A stretch of DNA of 64,000 nt from Desmonostoc vinosum HA7617-LM4 (GCA_019359515.1 JAHHHC010000023.1:33915-97914); one strand, 5' to 3'; positions 46,931-56,444 are shown, numbered from the stretch's first letter. Translations and numbers: made by a program. The notes: a model not told the origin generated them from the letters alone.

Positions 46931-47221
46931 TTAGTCTTTAGTCTGACGCTCTCTAACTGCAAAAGCGTGTATGCTGAAAGTTGTCTGGGCTATTAAGATT
47001 CCCAAAACTGTACCACCAAGAGTTACCGTAGCTTGAAATTTTCTTAAATTGCGGAGTTGTTCTGTTTCAATGAACATGTTTTGACTAATACCAAACTGCC
47101 ACCTTGCCGCCTCTGGGTTAAAAAGGAAACTCATTGGCAGACTCACACCATAGCCGATAATTGTAAATGCTATGGCCGTGGGAATTGTTAGTTTTAAGTT
47201 TTGAAACAGTAAAGAAAGCAT
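46931..47221 (-). CDS. Small hypothetical membrane protein
   Basis: A 96-residue product from the ATG at 47221; the frame extends to 47266 but with no standard start. It has two hydrophobic helices: TIPTAIAFTIIGYGVSLPMS near the N-terminus, and TLGGTVLGILIAQTTFSIHA near the C-terminus, with a charged loop between. The family is not recognised. It stands downstream of the glycan operon on the same strand, 147 bases away, and ends in a repeat. Confidence 0.6.
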   Translation of the reverse strand: MLSLLFQNLKLTIPTAIAFTIIGYGVSLPMSFLFNPEAARWQFGISQNMFIETEQLRNLRKFQATVTLGGTVLGILIAQTTFSIHAFAVRERQTKD

Positions 47222-47368
47222 AATAATCAACCGTCGCACCCACAAGTGGACAATGCTTGTAATCAACCAAAAGAATCGGTAAAAACATATAATACATCAT
47301 TATTCTAGACAGTCAAATTATCATAAAGTCTATTGATGTATTTGCCTTACTGTAATTCCTGAGCAAAT

Positions 47369-48397
47369 TTAATTGGTGATTCTATTTTTGAAATTATGAT
47401 ACTTCAACTTGATATTACTGATTCTTTGCTGAATAAACTTGTTGGTAGACTTTTGTATAAGTGTTAGCTGGCTTGGTTTTGTAAAGGTTTGAGGGCGTTC
47501 TTCTGGTGATTTTAAGTAACGATAATGTAAGAAAACATCACGGTAAGGAATCTCAACATCTTCACCCCCACAAAGCCGCGTAAAATCTGAAGAAGAGACA
47601 CTCATATAATGTAGATATGTTAGCTTTCTTCCTTGGTCATAAAGAATATTATCTACAGCATTAAATTTGGAAGCCCAATGGCAACCCGTAGCCCCATCAT
47701 AATTAGCGTAGTTATAGTAAGAAATTCCACTTTTTAAAACCAAATAATTCAGAACTGTTTGGTCAGAATCTGCCCATGCAAGTGCATCAGCTTCGCCTGC
47801 TGCTAAATTTTCTAAAAGGGTTGCTAAAGTAGTATCGCTAAAAATATGCTTTTTAGAAGCAAACCAACCAGAACAAAAAATGCGATCGCTAATATTTTCA
47901 TAGGGAAAAATGTCTTGGAGTTGATCTTCTTTCCAGTCAAAAATATACTTCAAATCTGACTTATATTGAAAATCATTCGTGATCCAATCATATTGATCTA
48001 ATTTTTGATAAACATCATCTAGTGGTTGCATCAGTAGGGTATCTCCATCAAAGAAGATAAACTTATCAAACGGCCCATCTAGACAACAAAGTTTTCGATG
48101 TCTTTCTATACGATAATTTGTTGGTAAGCCATATTCTTGCCAAAGCTTTAATGCTCTAGGATGAGCTTGCCAGATGCGAGTACCAAATTCTTCCCAGCGA
48201 GATATTGAAGCATAATCTTCAAATAAGGTAACATTATCTCTAGTTGCTATCTCTGCTTTTACCTTATCTAATCGCTCATTATATGGAATTACACAAACAG
48301 GAATTGTTCTACCTGCATTAGCTTCTATACTATTAAGTAAAGCAACTAATTGGTCATAAACTACATCATTGGCTAGGGTGTAAATACCATCAATCAT
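47369..48397 (-). CDS. GT-A-like putative glycosyltransferase (tandem paralogue 1)
   Basis: A 342-residue protein with a GAGGAG ribosome site. It opens MIDGIYTLANDVVYDQLVAL, has CCLDGPFDKFIFFDGDTLLM with the DGD metal/donor site, and FCSGWFASKK and TYLHYMSV later. The same layout recurs in the next two genes. In Nostoc genomes such proteins are annotated as an Npun_R2821/Npun_R2823-type family; this is recalled, not checked. The likely role is nucleotide-sugar transfer in the glycan pathway. It is the last gene of the minus-strand operon. Confidence 0.8.
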   Translation of the reverse strand: MIDGIYTLANDVVYDQLVALLNSIEANAGRTIPVCVIPYNERLDKVKAEIATRDNVTLFEDYASISRWEEFGTRIWQAHPRALKLWQEYGLPTNYRIERHRKLCCLDGPFDKFIFFDGDTLLMQPLDDVYQKLDQYDWITNDFQYKSDLKYIFDWKEDQLQDIFPYENISDRIFCSGWFASKKHIFSDTTLATLLENLAAGEADALAWADSDQTVLNYLVLKSGISYYNYANYDGATGCHWASKFNAVDNILYDQGRKLTYLHYMSVSSSDFTRLCGGEDVEIPYRDVFLHYRYLKSPEERPQTFTKPSQLTLIQKSTNKFIQQRISNIKLKYHNFKNRITN

Positions 48398-48412
48398 AAG
48401 ATACTCCTCATA

Positions 48413-49303
48413 TTAAGTGCGAGCAGCAACAAAGGGTAAAAAACGGCGAGTCAGTTTAGAAATAAAAGCAAATTTACCTTCATGAAGATAGCGATAATGT
48501 TCCCATAATTGCCAATAAGGACTACCAATTTTCATCCTTGTACCAGCCCAATGAAGATATTTTAATCGCTGTCCTCGGTCATATAATGCATAATCTTGCT
48601 GTTGAAAATTGCGTGAACCGGCCCAACTGCCAGGCCCGCCTCCAGGAATTTTGACGAGATTGCCACGTTTAGCAATTAGCTTGAGAACGAGATAATTTAG
48701 AACAGGTTGATCTGTAACTCCTTCGGAAAAATCAAAATATTCGCGATGCATCGCACATTCACGTAACGCTGCATCCATTTGTTGCTCAGTAATAGCACCT
48801 TTTTTAGAAGCCCAAAAACCACTATTAAAGACATCTTCTAGTTGAGCATCTGTAAAAATTTGCTGCTCTTTTACCAATGGAGAAAAGATGTTTCGCAGCT
48901 TGTCACCAGCGTGATGATAATCGCAACAAAAGAAATCAACTTCTGCAAGTTTGTCTAAATTGTCAGCAATTTTTTCAAAAACGACAATATCAGTATCAAT
49001 ATAAATAAACTCATCTAAGGGGCCAAACCATGCTACTAATTTTCGCATTTTGTTTGGTAAAGCCAGGAAAGCTTGATCGAAAATTTCTCCTATGCGTTTG
49101 GTAAATTGTTCAAGCAGTTCTAAATCTGGGAAGATTTGCACGTTATGTAAGGTAGCAAGTTGTTCTGCAACCTTGTGATATTTGTCATTAAAAGGTATGA
49201 GATAAATGGTCACTTCTTGGTCATAGTAACGAATGCTATTGAGTAAAGCGATCGCATTATCAATTACCCGGTCATTGGCAACTATATAAATTCCCCTACT
49301 CAT
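48413..49303 (-). CDS. GT-A-like putative glycosyltransferase (tandem paralogue 2)
   Basis: A 296-residue paralogue of its neighbours. It starts MSRGIYIVANDRVIDNAIAL, has FGPLDEFIYIDTDIVVFEKI with a DTD metal site, FNSGFWASKKG, and YLHWAGTRMKIG near the end. It is more diverged than the two flanking copies, so it probably has a different donor or acceptor. It lies 15 bases upstream of paralogue 1. Confidence 0.8.
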   Translation of the reverse strand: MSRGIYIVANDRVIDNAIALLNSIRYYDQEVTIYLIPFNDKYHKVAEQLATLHNVQIFPDLELLEQFTKRIGEIFDQAFLALPNKMRKLVAWFGPLDEFIYIDTDIVVFEKIADNLDKLAEVDFFCCDYHHAGDKLRNIFSPLVKEQQIFTDAQLEDVFNSGFWASKKGAITEQQMDAALRECAMHREYFDFSEGVTDQPVLNYLVLKLIAKRGNLVKIPGGGPGSWAGSRNFQQQDYALYDRGQRLKYLHWAGTRMKIGSPYWQLWEHYRYLHEGKFAFISKLTRRFLPFVAART

Positions 49304-49306
49304 AAA

Positions 49307-50287
49307 TTATCCTTGTTTAATTAATTTCAATTTTTGCAAAGCTCTTGTCAGTAAACTTGGTGTGGGAGTCTCATAATAATTCTTGGGAGGGCTGGTAAAA
49401 ACTGGACGCTTTTCTGGCTCGTGTAAATAACGATAGTAGAGAAATAAATCTCGATAGGGAAACTCAATATTTTCGCCAGCACACACTGCTTGATTGATAT
49501 TAGGGGGAACACCAATATAATGCAGGTAAGTTAATCGATTACCTTTGTCATATAAAATATGTTCTCGTTCTTCAAAATGTTTTGATGTGGCAGAACATCC
49601 TGTTTTTTGTTCATCTGGTAGTTGGCGAGCGAAGTTATAAATAGAAAGATTAGACCTCATCACCATGTAATTGATCAGTGGTTGTTCGCCAGCCCCTTCA
49701 TATAAAATTTCTGCTTCACCGCTTTGCAAATTGGATATCAACCAATCCCTTTGTTCGGTGTTAAATATTCCTCGTTTGGAGCCATAAAAGCCAGAACAAA
49801 ATATTTCTGAATCAATCCGCTGTTGCTCAAAAACTTTTAGTAATTTTGGAGAATTAACATTGTAGATTTTACTAACATCTTTAAATTGAAAATCGTAGAC
49901 AACAAAATCATGATTATCTAGCTTTGCAAACACAGACGCCAGTGAATTCATCACTAAAGTGTCTGCATCTAAATAAATAAACTTATCAAAAGGGCCATCA
50001 AAGGCACAAAAACGACGGTGAGCGCCATAAAGACGGAATTTACTACGATTCAATCGTTCTGGTGCTGCTGAGAGCATAAATTGATCCCAGCGGTTGATTG
50101 ATTCTTGATTTTCGTAAATAAATACATGAGGACGCTGAGCTATTTCCTCAGCAATTCGCTGTGTTTGATCGTCAAAAGGATAGATACAAACTGGAGTTTC
50201 TTTACCTAATATCACATCGATACTATTGAGCAAAGCCACCAGTTGATCGAAAACATAATCATTGGCAAGAGTACAAATACCATTCAT
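49307..50287 (-). CDS. GT-A-like putative glycosyltransferase (tandem paralogue 3)
   Basis: A 326-residue paralogue. It starts MNGICTLANDYVFDQLVALL, carries CAFDGPFDKFIYLDADTLVM with a DAD site, FCSGFYGSKRGIF, and TYLHYIGVPPN, and ends with a basic helix. It resembles paralogue 1 more than paralogue 2. It is three bases upstream of paralogue 2, so translation is probably coupled. Confidence 0.8.
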   Translation of the reverse strand: MNGICTLANDYVFDQLVALLNSIDVILGKETPVCIYPFDDQTQRIAEEIAQRPHVFIYENQESINRWDQFMLSAAPERLNRSKFRLYGAHRRFCAFDGPFDKFIYLDADTLVMNSLASVFAKLDNHDFVVYDFQFKDVSKIYNVNSPKLLKVFEQQRIDSEIFCSGFYGSKRGIFNTEQRDWLISNLQSGEAEILYEGAGEQPLINYMVMRSNLSIYNFARQLPDEQKTGCSATSKHFEEREHILYDKGNRLTYLHYIGVPPNINQAVCAGENIEFPYRDLFLYYRYLHEPEKRPVFTSPPKNYYETPTPSLLTRALQKLKLIKQG

Positions 50288-50293
50288 AATTTA

Positions 50294-51247
50294 TCAGTGT
50301 TGAATAACAAAGTCTGACAACCAATTAAGCAGATTTAACTTGTGTAAGATGATTTGACGTGCTTCGGCGATCGCATCTTTAGCTGCATACCAAAAATCAG
50401 GTGTTGCTGTAACTTCTTGGATGTAAGCAATACCTTTTTCATCTAAACTGGGTAATCTTAAAAAACTACCTGGTGGCAGTAATTTATCAGCAGCAGGGCC
50501 ACCATAGTAAATTGGCAAACACCAAGCAAGTAAACTATCCCAAAGTTTTTCACTCACATACCAATTATTATCAGCATAGTTTTCAATTGCCAAATTGTAA
50601 TAGTATGGTGCCATGCCATACCACTTATTACCCAATTCTCCTGATTTTCTCGCCCAGTCTGGCAAATTGCGCCCATATAAATCAAATTTAATATTACTAG
50701 ATTGTAGCGATCGCAAAAAGTCTAAACGCTGGCGATGGTTGGCTGTGCGGTTAATTCCTGAAGTAATCCAACTACAGGGTGCAACTTTTTGAGGAGGTGG
50801 CATTTCATTTAAATCTTGAAATGAATTGGAGTGATACCAAATAGCAGGCATATAGTCGGGAGTGGGGGCAAAATCATCAGGCCCAGAAATGTAACCACAA
50901 TATTTATGGGCTTCTTGATAGTTATATTTGGTAATTTCTAAAACTTCTTCTAAAGGTGGTTCTCTGAGTAAGTAAATAATCCGTTCTTTGTTGACGCCAC
51001 GCAGTAGAGAATCAATGTTAGTGACTGATTGTTTCTGGGGTTTGCGTAAGCGCTCAAACCAAGATTGTTGTGGTGTTGGTTGGGGAAAATCAAATTGATA
51101 CATTAGCAGAAAATCTGGTTTTGCTGCTAGTGTTTGGATTTGTATATTGTTCCATGTTCCAAATTGATGTGGGGTTTGTTGCCAAAGCCAATCGACTCTA
51201 GTTTCTAAACCTCGATAGCTGCTGATCATTCCTACGGTAATGTTCAT
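50294..51247 (-). CDS. GT10-like (fucosyltransferase family) glycosyltransferase
   Basis: A 317-residue protein. The C-terminal half contains NYADNNWYVSEKLWDSLLAW and CLPIYYGGPAADKLLPPGSF, the hallmark of family 10 alpha-1,3/4-fucosyltransferases (FxN...YVTEK-type motif). The N-terminal half is the acceptor domain. By family it would add fucose or a related deoxysugar from GDP-sugar. It ends seven bases before the start of paralogue 3. A GDP-fucose pathway gene is not in the window. Confidence 0.8.
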   Translation of the reverse strand: MNITVGMISSYRGLETRVDWLWQQTPHQFGTWNNIQIQTLAAKPDFLLMYQFDFPQPTPQQSWFERLRKPQKQSVTNIDSLLRGVNKERIIYLLREPPLEEVLEITKYNYQEAHKYCGYISGPDDFAPTPDYMPAIWYHSNSFQDLNEMPPPQKVAPCSWITSGINRTANHRQRLDFLRSLQSSNIKFDLYGRNLPDWARKSGELGNKWYGMAPYYYNLAIENYADNNWYVSEKLWDSLLAWCLPIYYGGPAADKLLPPGSFLRLPSLDEKGIAYIQEVTATPDFWYAAKDAIAEARQIILHKLNLLNWLSDFVIQH

Positions 51248-51273
51248 GTTAAAAATTTGTATAGTAACAAATT

Positions 51274-51302
51274 GAGACGCGGGGACGCAGGGACGCGGAG
51301 AG
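51274..51302. repeat. Left inverted repeat flanking the S23 gene
   Basis: GAGACGCGGGGACGCAGGGA followed by CGCGGAGAG. Its near-complement lies at 51763-51789, so the two face each other across the small gene at 51318-51716. See that gene. Confidence 0.75.
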
Positions 51303-51317
51303 GAAGAAAATATGAGA

Positions 51318-51716
51318 TTATGAAGTTTTGGAAGAATGGGTATTGATTGTCCATTGTTCAGGGTGTGAAATTATAGCTACTATTTGACTAAGTAACTCTT
51401 CACATTGCCTGTCTAAATCCAAAGTTTGCTCTCTGGTTAAATAACCACATCTGGTAGCAATTTCAATCCAGGTTTGAGTTTCAGCTGCTTCACTTTCAGC
51501 ATCACTCAGCTTACTGATAAACGCTGCTGGATACCTTCTTTTTCGCCAAGACTCAGAAATATTAGCTGCTACAGAACGAGATGATCGTCTTATTTGATCT
51601 GTAAGTGAGTAGCGTTCTTCTATTGGAAAATATTTGGTTAACTCAAAAATTCTCATGGCTACATTTATTGAATTTTGCCATACCCTTAACTCCTTAAATG
51701 AACGAATATTTGCCAT
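51318..51716 (-). CDS. Four-helix-bundle protein (S23/intervening-sequence family)
   Basis: A 132-residue helical protein. SFKELRVWQNSINVAMRIFE, DQIRRSSRSVAANISESWRK and KLSDAESEAAETQTWIEIAT match the S23 family first known from 23S rRNA intervening sequences and related to the Avd accessory protein of retroelements. The biochemical role is unknown; these proteins bind nucleic acid in some systems. It interrupts the glycan operon and is bounded by 28-base inverted repeats, which suggests that it came in as a cassette. Confidence 0.9.
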   Translation of the reverse strand: MANIRSFKELRVWQNSINVAMRIFELTKYFPIEERYSLTDQIRRSSRSVAANISESWRKRRYPAAFISKLSDAESEAAETQTWIEIATRCGYLTREQTLDLDRQCEELLSQIVAIISHPEQWTINTHSSKTS

Positions 51717-51762
51717 TTCTAAATTTCCTCATCACTTTAAAAATCCCAATTTAATTTCTATT

Positions 51763-51789
51763 CTCTCCGCGTCCCCGCGTCCCCCGTCT
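51763..51789. repeat. Right inverted repeat flanking the S23 gene
   Basis: CTCTCCGCGTCCCCGCGTCC followed by CCCGTCT, ending one base before the stop codon of the GT4 gene at 51790. It is nearly the exact complement of 51274-51302. Confidence 0.75.
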
Positions 51790-53001
51790 TTATCTAATAA
51801 TTGGCGGAAGTAAAGATTTGTCAATGTAACTCAGGATTTTGGCGGCTCGATTTTCCCAGGAGAATTGCTTGACAAATTCGATGCTGTCTGAATATCCTGC
51901 TATTTTTCGGGGATGAGTTTCTAGGACTCGCCTCAAACTTTCGGCAAATTTGCTGGAGTTATCTGGTTCACACCAAGCAGCTATGGCTTGGGTATTTTGA
52001 AATTCAGTTAATGATGGAATTTCTGTGGCGACAATGGGGGTTCCAGAGGCGAAGTAGTCAAATAGTTTTAAGGGAGATGTGAAAGTTGCGGCTTTTCCAG
52101 AACAATGGGGATGAGCTAAGATGTCTGCTGCTTGTAGTAATGATGCTAATTCGTGATGTAAGATATAGCCTAGAAATTTAATGTTGTGAACTTGCTTTTG
52201 TTGGACTAGTTGCTGATAGGATTCGATTTCTGCTGGCTTTCCACCTGCACAGACAAATTGCACGTTTGGCATTTCTTGTGCTACGTCAATTAATATATCG
52301 ATACCTTTAAATTGCTGTATTGCTCCTGCATAAACTACTAGTTTTTGACTTTCGTCTCGCAAGAGTTTTTGACGCCATTCTGCGGCTTTTTCTGGTTGTC
52401 TTTCCATAAATAGGCGATTAAAACCGTTGTGTAGTTTAATCACTTTTTCTGGTGGCATCCCGTTTTTAATCATGCTTTCACGGATTGTTTCTACAACGGT
52501 GACAGCGATTTGTAATAGGGGGTTGTTAACTATTTCTGGATCAAATGGTTTGTCTTCGTGATGGTGATGTTCGTAAATTGCAGGAATACCATTTTTAATG
52601 GCAGCTTTGACGAAATTCCAGTTGCGACTGTGGACAAGTTTGGTAGTTGGAAGGATGTGAAAGGGTAAATAATATTTGCAGGCGATGGTGTTAGAATCTG
52701 TAAATTTACTGGGGAAATGATCAATTGGCCAAGGCATCGGTAAGGGGGCAACTTGCAACTTGTTATGGAGGTTGTAATATTTAACAAGTTCTATTGGTGT
52801 TTTTCTTGGCTGAAAAGGACGGGCTAGATTGACTAGGTTTGTGGGTTTGGCTTTTTTGTCAGGATAGACTAAAACTGTCGAGTAACCCAAATTGGCGGCG
52901 GCATTAGCAGTATTTGTAGATTGCACTAAATGCGCTTCTGGTTGGGGCAATTCTTCCCCGATAAAATAAATATAATGTTTTTTATAAGTAGAATTTTTCA
53001 T
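51790..53001 (-). CDS. GT4-like glycosyltransferase
   Basis: A 403-residue GT-B protein from the ATG at 53001; the frame is open to 53028, which would overlap the ABC gene. It shows YAGAIQQFKGIDILIDVAQE and FDYFASGTPIVATEIPSLTE, typical of the donor domain of family 4. The start has IYFIGEELPQPEAHLVQSTN, an unusual N-terminal loop. It is four bases downstream of the ABC exporter gene. Confidence 0.85.
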   Translation of the reverse strand: MKNSTYKKHYIYFIGEELPQPEAHLVQSTNTANAAANLGYSTVLVYPDKKAKPTNLVNLARPFQPRKTPIELVKYYNLHNKLQVAPLPMPWPIDHFPSKFTDSNTIACKYYLPFHILPTTKLVHSRNWNFVKAAIKNGIPAIYEHHHHEDKPFDPEIVNNPLLQIAVTVVETIRESMIKNGMPPEKVIKLHNGFNRLFMERQPEKAAEWRQKLLRDESQKLVVYAGAIQQFKGIDILIDVAQEMPNVQFVCAGGKPAEIESYQQLVQQKQVHNIKFLGYILHHELASLLQAADILAHPHCSGKAATFTSPLKLFDYFASGTPIVATEIPSLTEFQNTQAIAAWCEPDNSSKFAESLRRVLETHPRKIAGYSDSIEFVKQFSWENRAAKILSYIDKSLLPPIIR

Positions 53002-53005
53002 AGTT

Positions 53006-55255
53006 TTAAGTGTTAATATTATCCTCAAATTTTTCTAGTTGATTGAGCAGATACATGGCAGATTTATAGGATTCTGCAATTAGTTGATTTTGTTCTTGGG
53101 GTTTTTCGATAAAATTGTCTATTAAAGAACGTAGAGAACTGAATATAGGATTGATATGCATTCGTAAATCATCAGAAATATCGGTGAGGTTTTGATGTTG
53201 GGTTGCTATACTGCTATGATTTGGCTCAGCAATTGATAAGGATTGTCCTTCGATTTGCAAGTTAACAATCTCGTCAAAAACGTCTATAGTATTGAGAATT
53301 TTCCCGGCTGATTTGTAGGATTCAGCAATTAATTCTTGCCTTTGTTGGGTGTTATCTGCTAAATCGTCAAGCAATGAGCGTAAAAACCCAATCATTGAGT
53401 TTAACTGTGTGCGAATTTCGTGGGAGATGCGGAGTAAACTTTGATGATTTTTGGTAGCAGCTTCGGGATGATCTCTAAATTGCATTGAGTATAAGCGTGA
53501 GTAGTAACCACCTTTTTGTAAGAGTTCATGATGGGTTCCTACTTCCACTACACGTCCTTGATCTAATACGGCAATTTGATCGGCTTTTTGGACTGTAGAA
53601 AGGCGGTGAGCAATCACTAAGGTGGTACGATCGCGGCTGAGGTCATCGAGTGCAGCTTGTACTAAACGCTCGGAAACTGTATCTAAAGCACTGGTAGCCT
53701 CATCTAAAATCAGAATATCTGGATTTTGTAATAATGCACGCGCGATCGCTAATCTTTGTCTTTGTCCACCAGATAACATGACGCCGCGATCGCCTATCAA
53801 TGTATCAAATCCTTGCGGCAATTTAATAATAAATTCGTAGGCATTTGCCCGTCTGGCTGCTGTAATAATTTCATCCTCAGTAGCTTCCGTCCACCCGTAG
53901 GCGATGTTATACCGTACTGAGTCGTTGAACAAAAAGGTGTCTTGACTAACAATTCCCATGCGCTTTCGCACGGATATGACATCAAACTCTCGTAAATCTT
54001 GGCCGTCAATGGTAATAGACCCTGAGATAGGATCATAAAATCTAGGTAATAAGTCTGCTAATGTCGATTTGCCTGCGCCAGAACCACCAACTAATGCCAA
54101 GGTTGTGCCACGCGGTAAAGATAAATTCACATCTTTTAGTACTGTCTTTTCATGGTTAGGGTAGGCAAAGGAAAGAGAGTTAAAATGCACTCCTTGTTCT
54201 AATTTTGTATAAGTAAGTTTACCGTTGCCCATCAAGGGCTTATTATCCAAGCTTAAAAACTCACTAGTGACATCCACACTAGTAGCAGTACTGGCAAAGT
54301 GACTACGAAGAGTATTAAGTTGAGAAATTAACGGCAATAATCGCAATAGCACTAATAAATATGTCAACAAAACGGCAGAAAGAGAAGCGATTTGATCGGC
54401 AAAAAATGTTTTACTTAAAAATACAATTAATAGTAAAGCTGTGATACCCATGACTTCACTCAAGGGTGCGATCGCTTCGGAATTGACTTGAGATTCAAAA
54501 TCTGCTTTCTCGCGATCGCGGATTAACTTTTGTATTCGTTGATATTCTTTTTGCTCATTCCCCGTCGATTTTACTAACCGAATCCCGTTGAGTATTTCCA
54601 GTACAGTAATTGAATATGCTTTAGACATTTCACTGAGCTGTTTGCCAAATTTTTTAGAGCGGGCAATAGCATATTGATTAATCAATGTAACCAATGAAAG
54701 CAGAACTGTCGCCGCAATGGTTAATTGCCAAGAAATTGATAACAACAAACCCACAAAAACTAAGATAGTAATTACTAAAATCACTATCTTCACCGTACTC
54801 CCTACAGCCCCAGCAGCACGTCCTATTTCACCGCCAAGACGGTTAATCAAATCCCCTACTTTCGTTTTAGCGTAATAATCTATATCAATTTCTAATAATA
54901 ATTTTAAACCAGTTTCTCGCATATCTGCTGTGAGTTTGCGTGTTAAGGCGCTCGATGCTAACGAGCTGGCATAAGTCGCTAGATTTTTTAATAAAATTGT
55001 GAAAATAATTGCCCCTGCCATAACACCAATGCGGTAGCTTGGGGAAATATTCTCAAATGGAGATATCATCGTTTTAAGAATTTGAGGTGCAGTACTGAAA
55101 TCTACTTCTTGCCCCACAATTTTTAAAATTACTGGCACAATTAGAGCCGTACTCACCCCATTAAATAACGCACCAGAAAATCCCAATATTATCGTTAATA
55201 AAATCAAACCTGGATAGGGTTTAGCAAATCTTAGTAGTAAGTTTCTGGTAGACAT
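53006..55255 (-). CDS. ABC exporter with duplicated HisKA-like C-terminal extension
   Basis: A 749-residue protein from the ATG at 55255. Residues 1-330 are the membrane domain, and about 350-590 the ATPase with GGSGAGKST, LSGGQRQRLAIARALL and ILILDEATSALD. After MQFRDHPEAA a 154-residue extension (596-749) is added. It contains two gapless 59-residue repeats (607-665 and 690-748), identical at about 24 positions. The first has SHEIRTQLNSMIGF, like the phospho-acceptor helix of histidine kinases (His612). The second has the His replaced by Asp. No kinase ATPase domain follows. Exporters of this class normally end after the ATPase, so this fusion is unusual. Confidence 0.9.
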   Translation of the reverse strand: MSTRNLLLRFAKPYPGLILLTIILGFSGALFNGVSTALIVPVILKIVGQEVDFSTAPQILKTMISPFENISPSYRIGVMAGAIIFTILLKNLATYASSLASSALTRKLTADMRETGLKLLLEIDIDYYAKTKVGDLINRLGGEIGRAAGAVGSTVKIVILVITILVFVGLLLSISWQLTIAATVLLSLVTLINQYAIARSKKFGKQLSEMSKAYSITVLEILNGIRLVKSTGNEQKEYQRIQKLIRDREKADFESQVNSEAIAPLSEVMGITALLLIVFLSKTFFADQIASLSAVLLTYLLVLLRLLPLISQLNTLRSHFASTATSVDVTSEFLSLDNKPLMGNGKLTYTKLEQGVHFNSLSFAYPNHEKTVLKDVNLSLPRGTTLALVGGSGAGKSTLADLLPRFYDPISGSITIDGQDLREFDVISVRKRMGIVSQDTFLFNDSVRYNIAYGWTEATEDEIITAARRANAYEFIIKLPQGFDTLIGDRGVMLSGGQRQRLAIARALLQNPDILILDEATSALDTVSERLVQAALDDLSRDRTTLVIAHRLSTVQKADQIAVLDQGRVVEVGTHHELLQKGGYYSRLYSMQFRDHPEAATKNHQSLLRISHEIRTQLNSMIGFLRSLLDDLADNTQQRQELIAESYKSAGKILNTIDVFDEIVNLQIEGQSLSIAEPNHSSIATQHQNLTDISDDLRMHINPIFSSLRSLIDNFIEKPQEQNQLIAESYKSAMYLLNQLEKFEDNINT

Positions 55256-55274
55256 TGAGTATTTATAATTATGT

Positions 55275-56438
55275 TCACAACTGAGCAATTACCGATTCCA
55301 GTGTAGCAGCCATAGCCTCAATACTATAGTTTTCTACACATCTTTCTCTGGCTTTGATACCACGCTGATTGGCTGCATCTAAATCCTGAAATATTAATTG
55401 GATTTGTTCAGCAAGTTGTTCGGGACAAGCAGGATCAACTAAATAACCAGTATCACCTAAAATTTCTGGGATATCTCCCACACGTGTTGATAATACAGGT
55501 TTAGCCATTGCCATTCCATCTGTCAACTTTAGGGGAAATTGGGCACGAGTTTCTAAAGTATCTCGTTGTGGAACAACAATAATATGAGCCGCTGCGACTA
55601 AATCAGGCATAACATCGGCTGGATATTTCGGTAGTTTGATTATCCAATGTCCCCAACGTTGTTGCAGTTGTTCATCATAATCATCATAAGGGTTGCCACC
55701 CACAATCACCAGTTTTAAATCTGATTGATTGATTTTTTCTAATGCTATGAAAATATCTTCTAACCCTTTATAAGGTCTTGGTGCGCCAGGAAACATTAAA
55801 ATACGATATTCAGATAAACCGTAGCGGCTTCTACTAAATTCTGGATCATATTCAGTTGGATTAAATAGAGTAATATCTTTACCGTTGGGAACTAATGCAC
55901 CACCAAAACGCTGCTGTAAAAACTTAGTATGCACCGTCACAGCATCAGCACGATTTATCCAGTTTTCCATCCATTTGATATATAAAGGATGATGAGGATT
56001 TCTAAATGCCCCCTCTGGTTTTAGTAAGTCTCTTGCGAATTGTTTGAGTGTGGGGCGATAATGCCAATCGTCACCACCATACCAACTGAGTTCCCAATCA
56101 TCTATATCTAAAATTATCGGCTTTTTACTATACAGTTTTTTAAGTAGGGCAACTCCAAAGCTGGCCGCTTGTGGTTTAATAGCATAAATTATATCTCCAT
56201 CAATTTTCGGTAAAACTTGATTAATTTCTCCCAAAAACTCTGGAAAATTCTTACCAGGCAAAGATTTAACTTCTAACTCTGCGGGCAATTTGCGATATAA
56301 ATTTTCACCAAATAAAAATCCAATAATTTCAACTTCTACGTCTAGCTTTTTTAGCGCTGCACTTATCAAGTATGCACGCAGAATGGCAGCACTTGATAAA
56401 TCTGCAACTAATAATGATAGCTTGGAAAATCTTTTCAC
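55275..56438 (-). CDS. GT4-family glycosyltransferase
   Basis: A 387-residue GT-B protein. FPGAPRPYKGLEDIFIALEK and DGMAMAKPVLSTRVGDIPEI belong to the donor domain; NGKDITLFNPTEYDPEF is the linker. The first 90 residues include ADLSSAAILRAYLISAALKK, a typical N-terminal acceptor domain. It is 19 bases upstream of the ABC exporter. Confidence 0.88.
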   Translation of the reverse strand: MKRFSKLSLLVADLSSAAILRAYLISAALKKLDVEVEIIGFLFGENLYRKLPAELEVKSLPGKNFPEFLGEINQVLPKIDGDIIYAIKPQAASFGVALLKKLYSKKPIILDIDDWELSWYGGDDWHYRPTLKQFARDLLKPEGAFRNPHHPLYIKWMENWINRADAVTVHTKFLQQRFGGALVPNGKDITLFNPTEYDPEFSRSRYGLSEYRILMFPGAPRPYKGLEDIFIALEKINQSDLKLVIVGGNPYDDYDEQLQQRWGHWIIKLPKYPADVMPDLVAAAHIIVVPQRDTLETRAQFPLKLTDGMAMAKPVLSTRVGDIPEILGDTGYLVDPACPEQLAEQIQLIFQDLDAANQRGIKARERCVENYSIEAMAATLESVIAQL

Positions 56439-56444
56439 TTGTTT

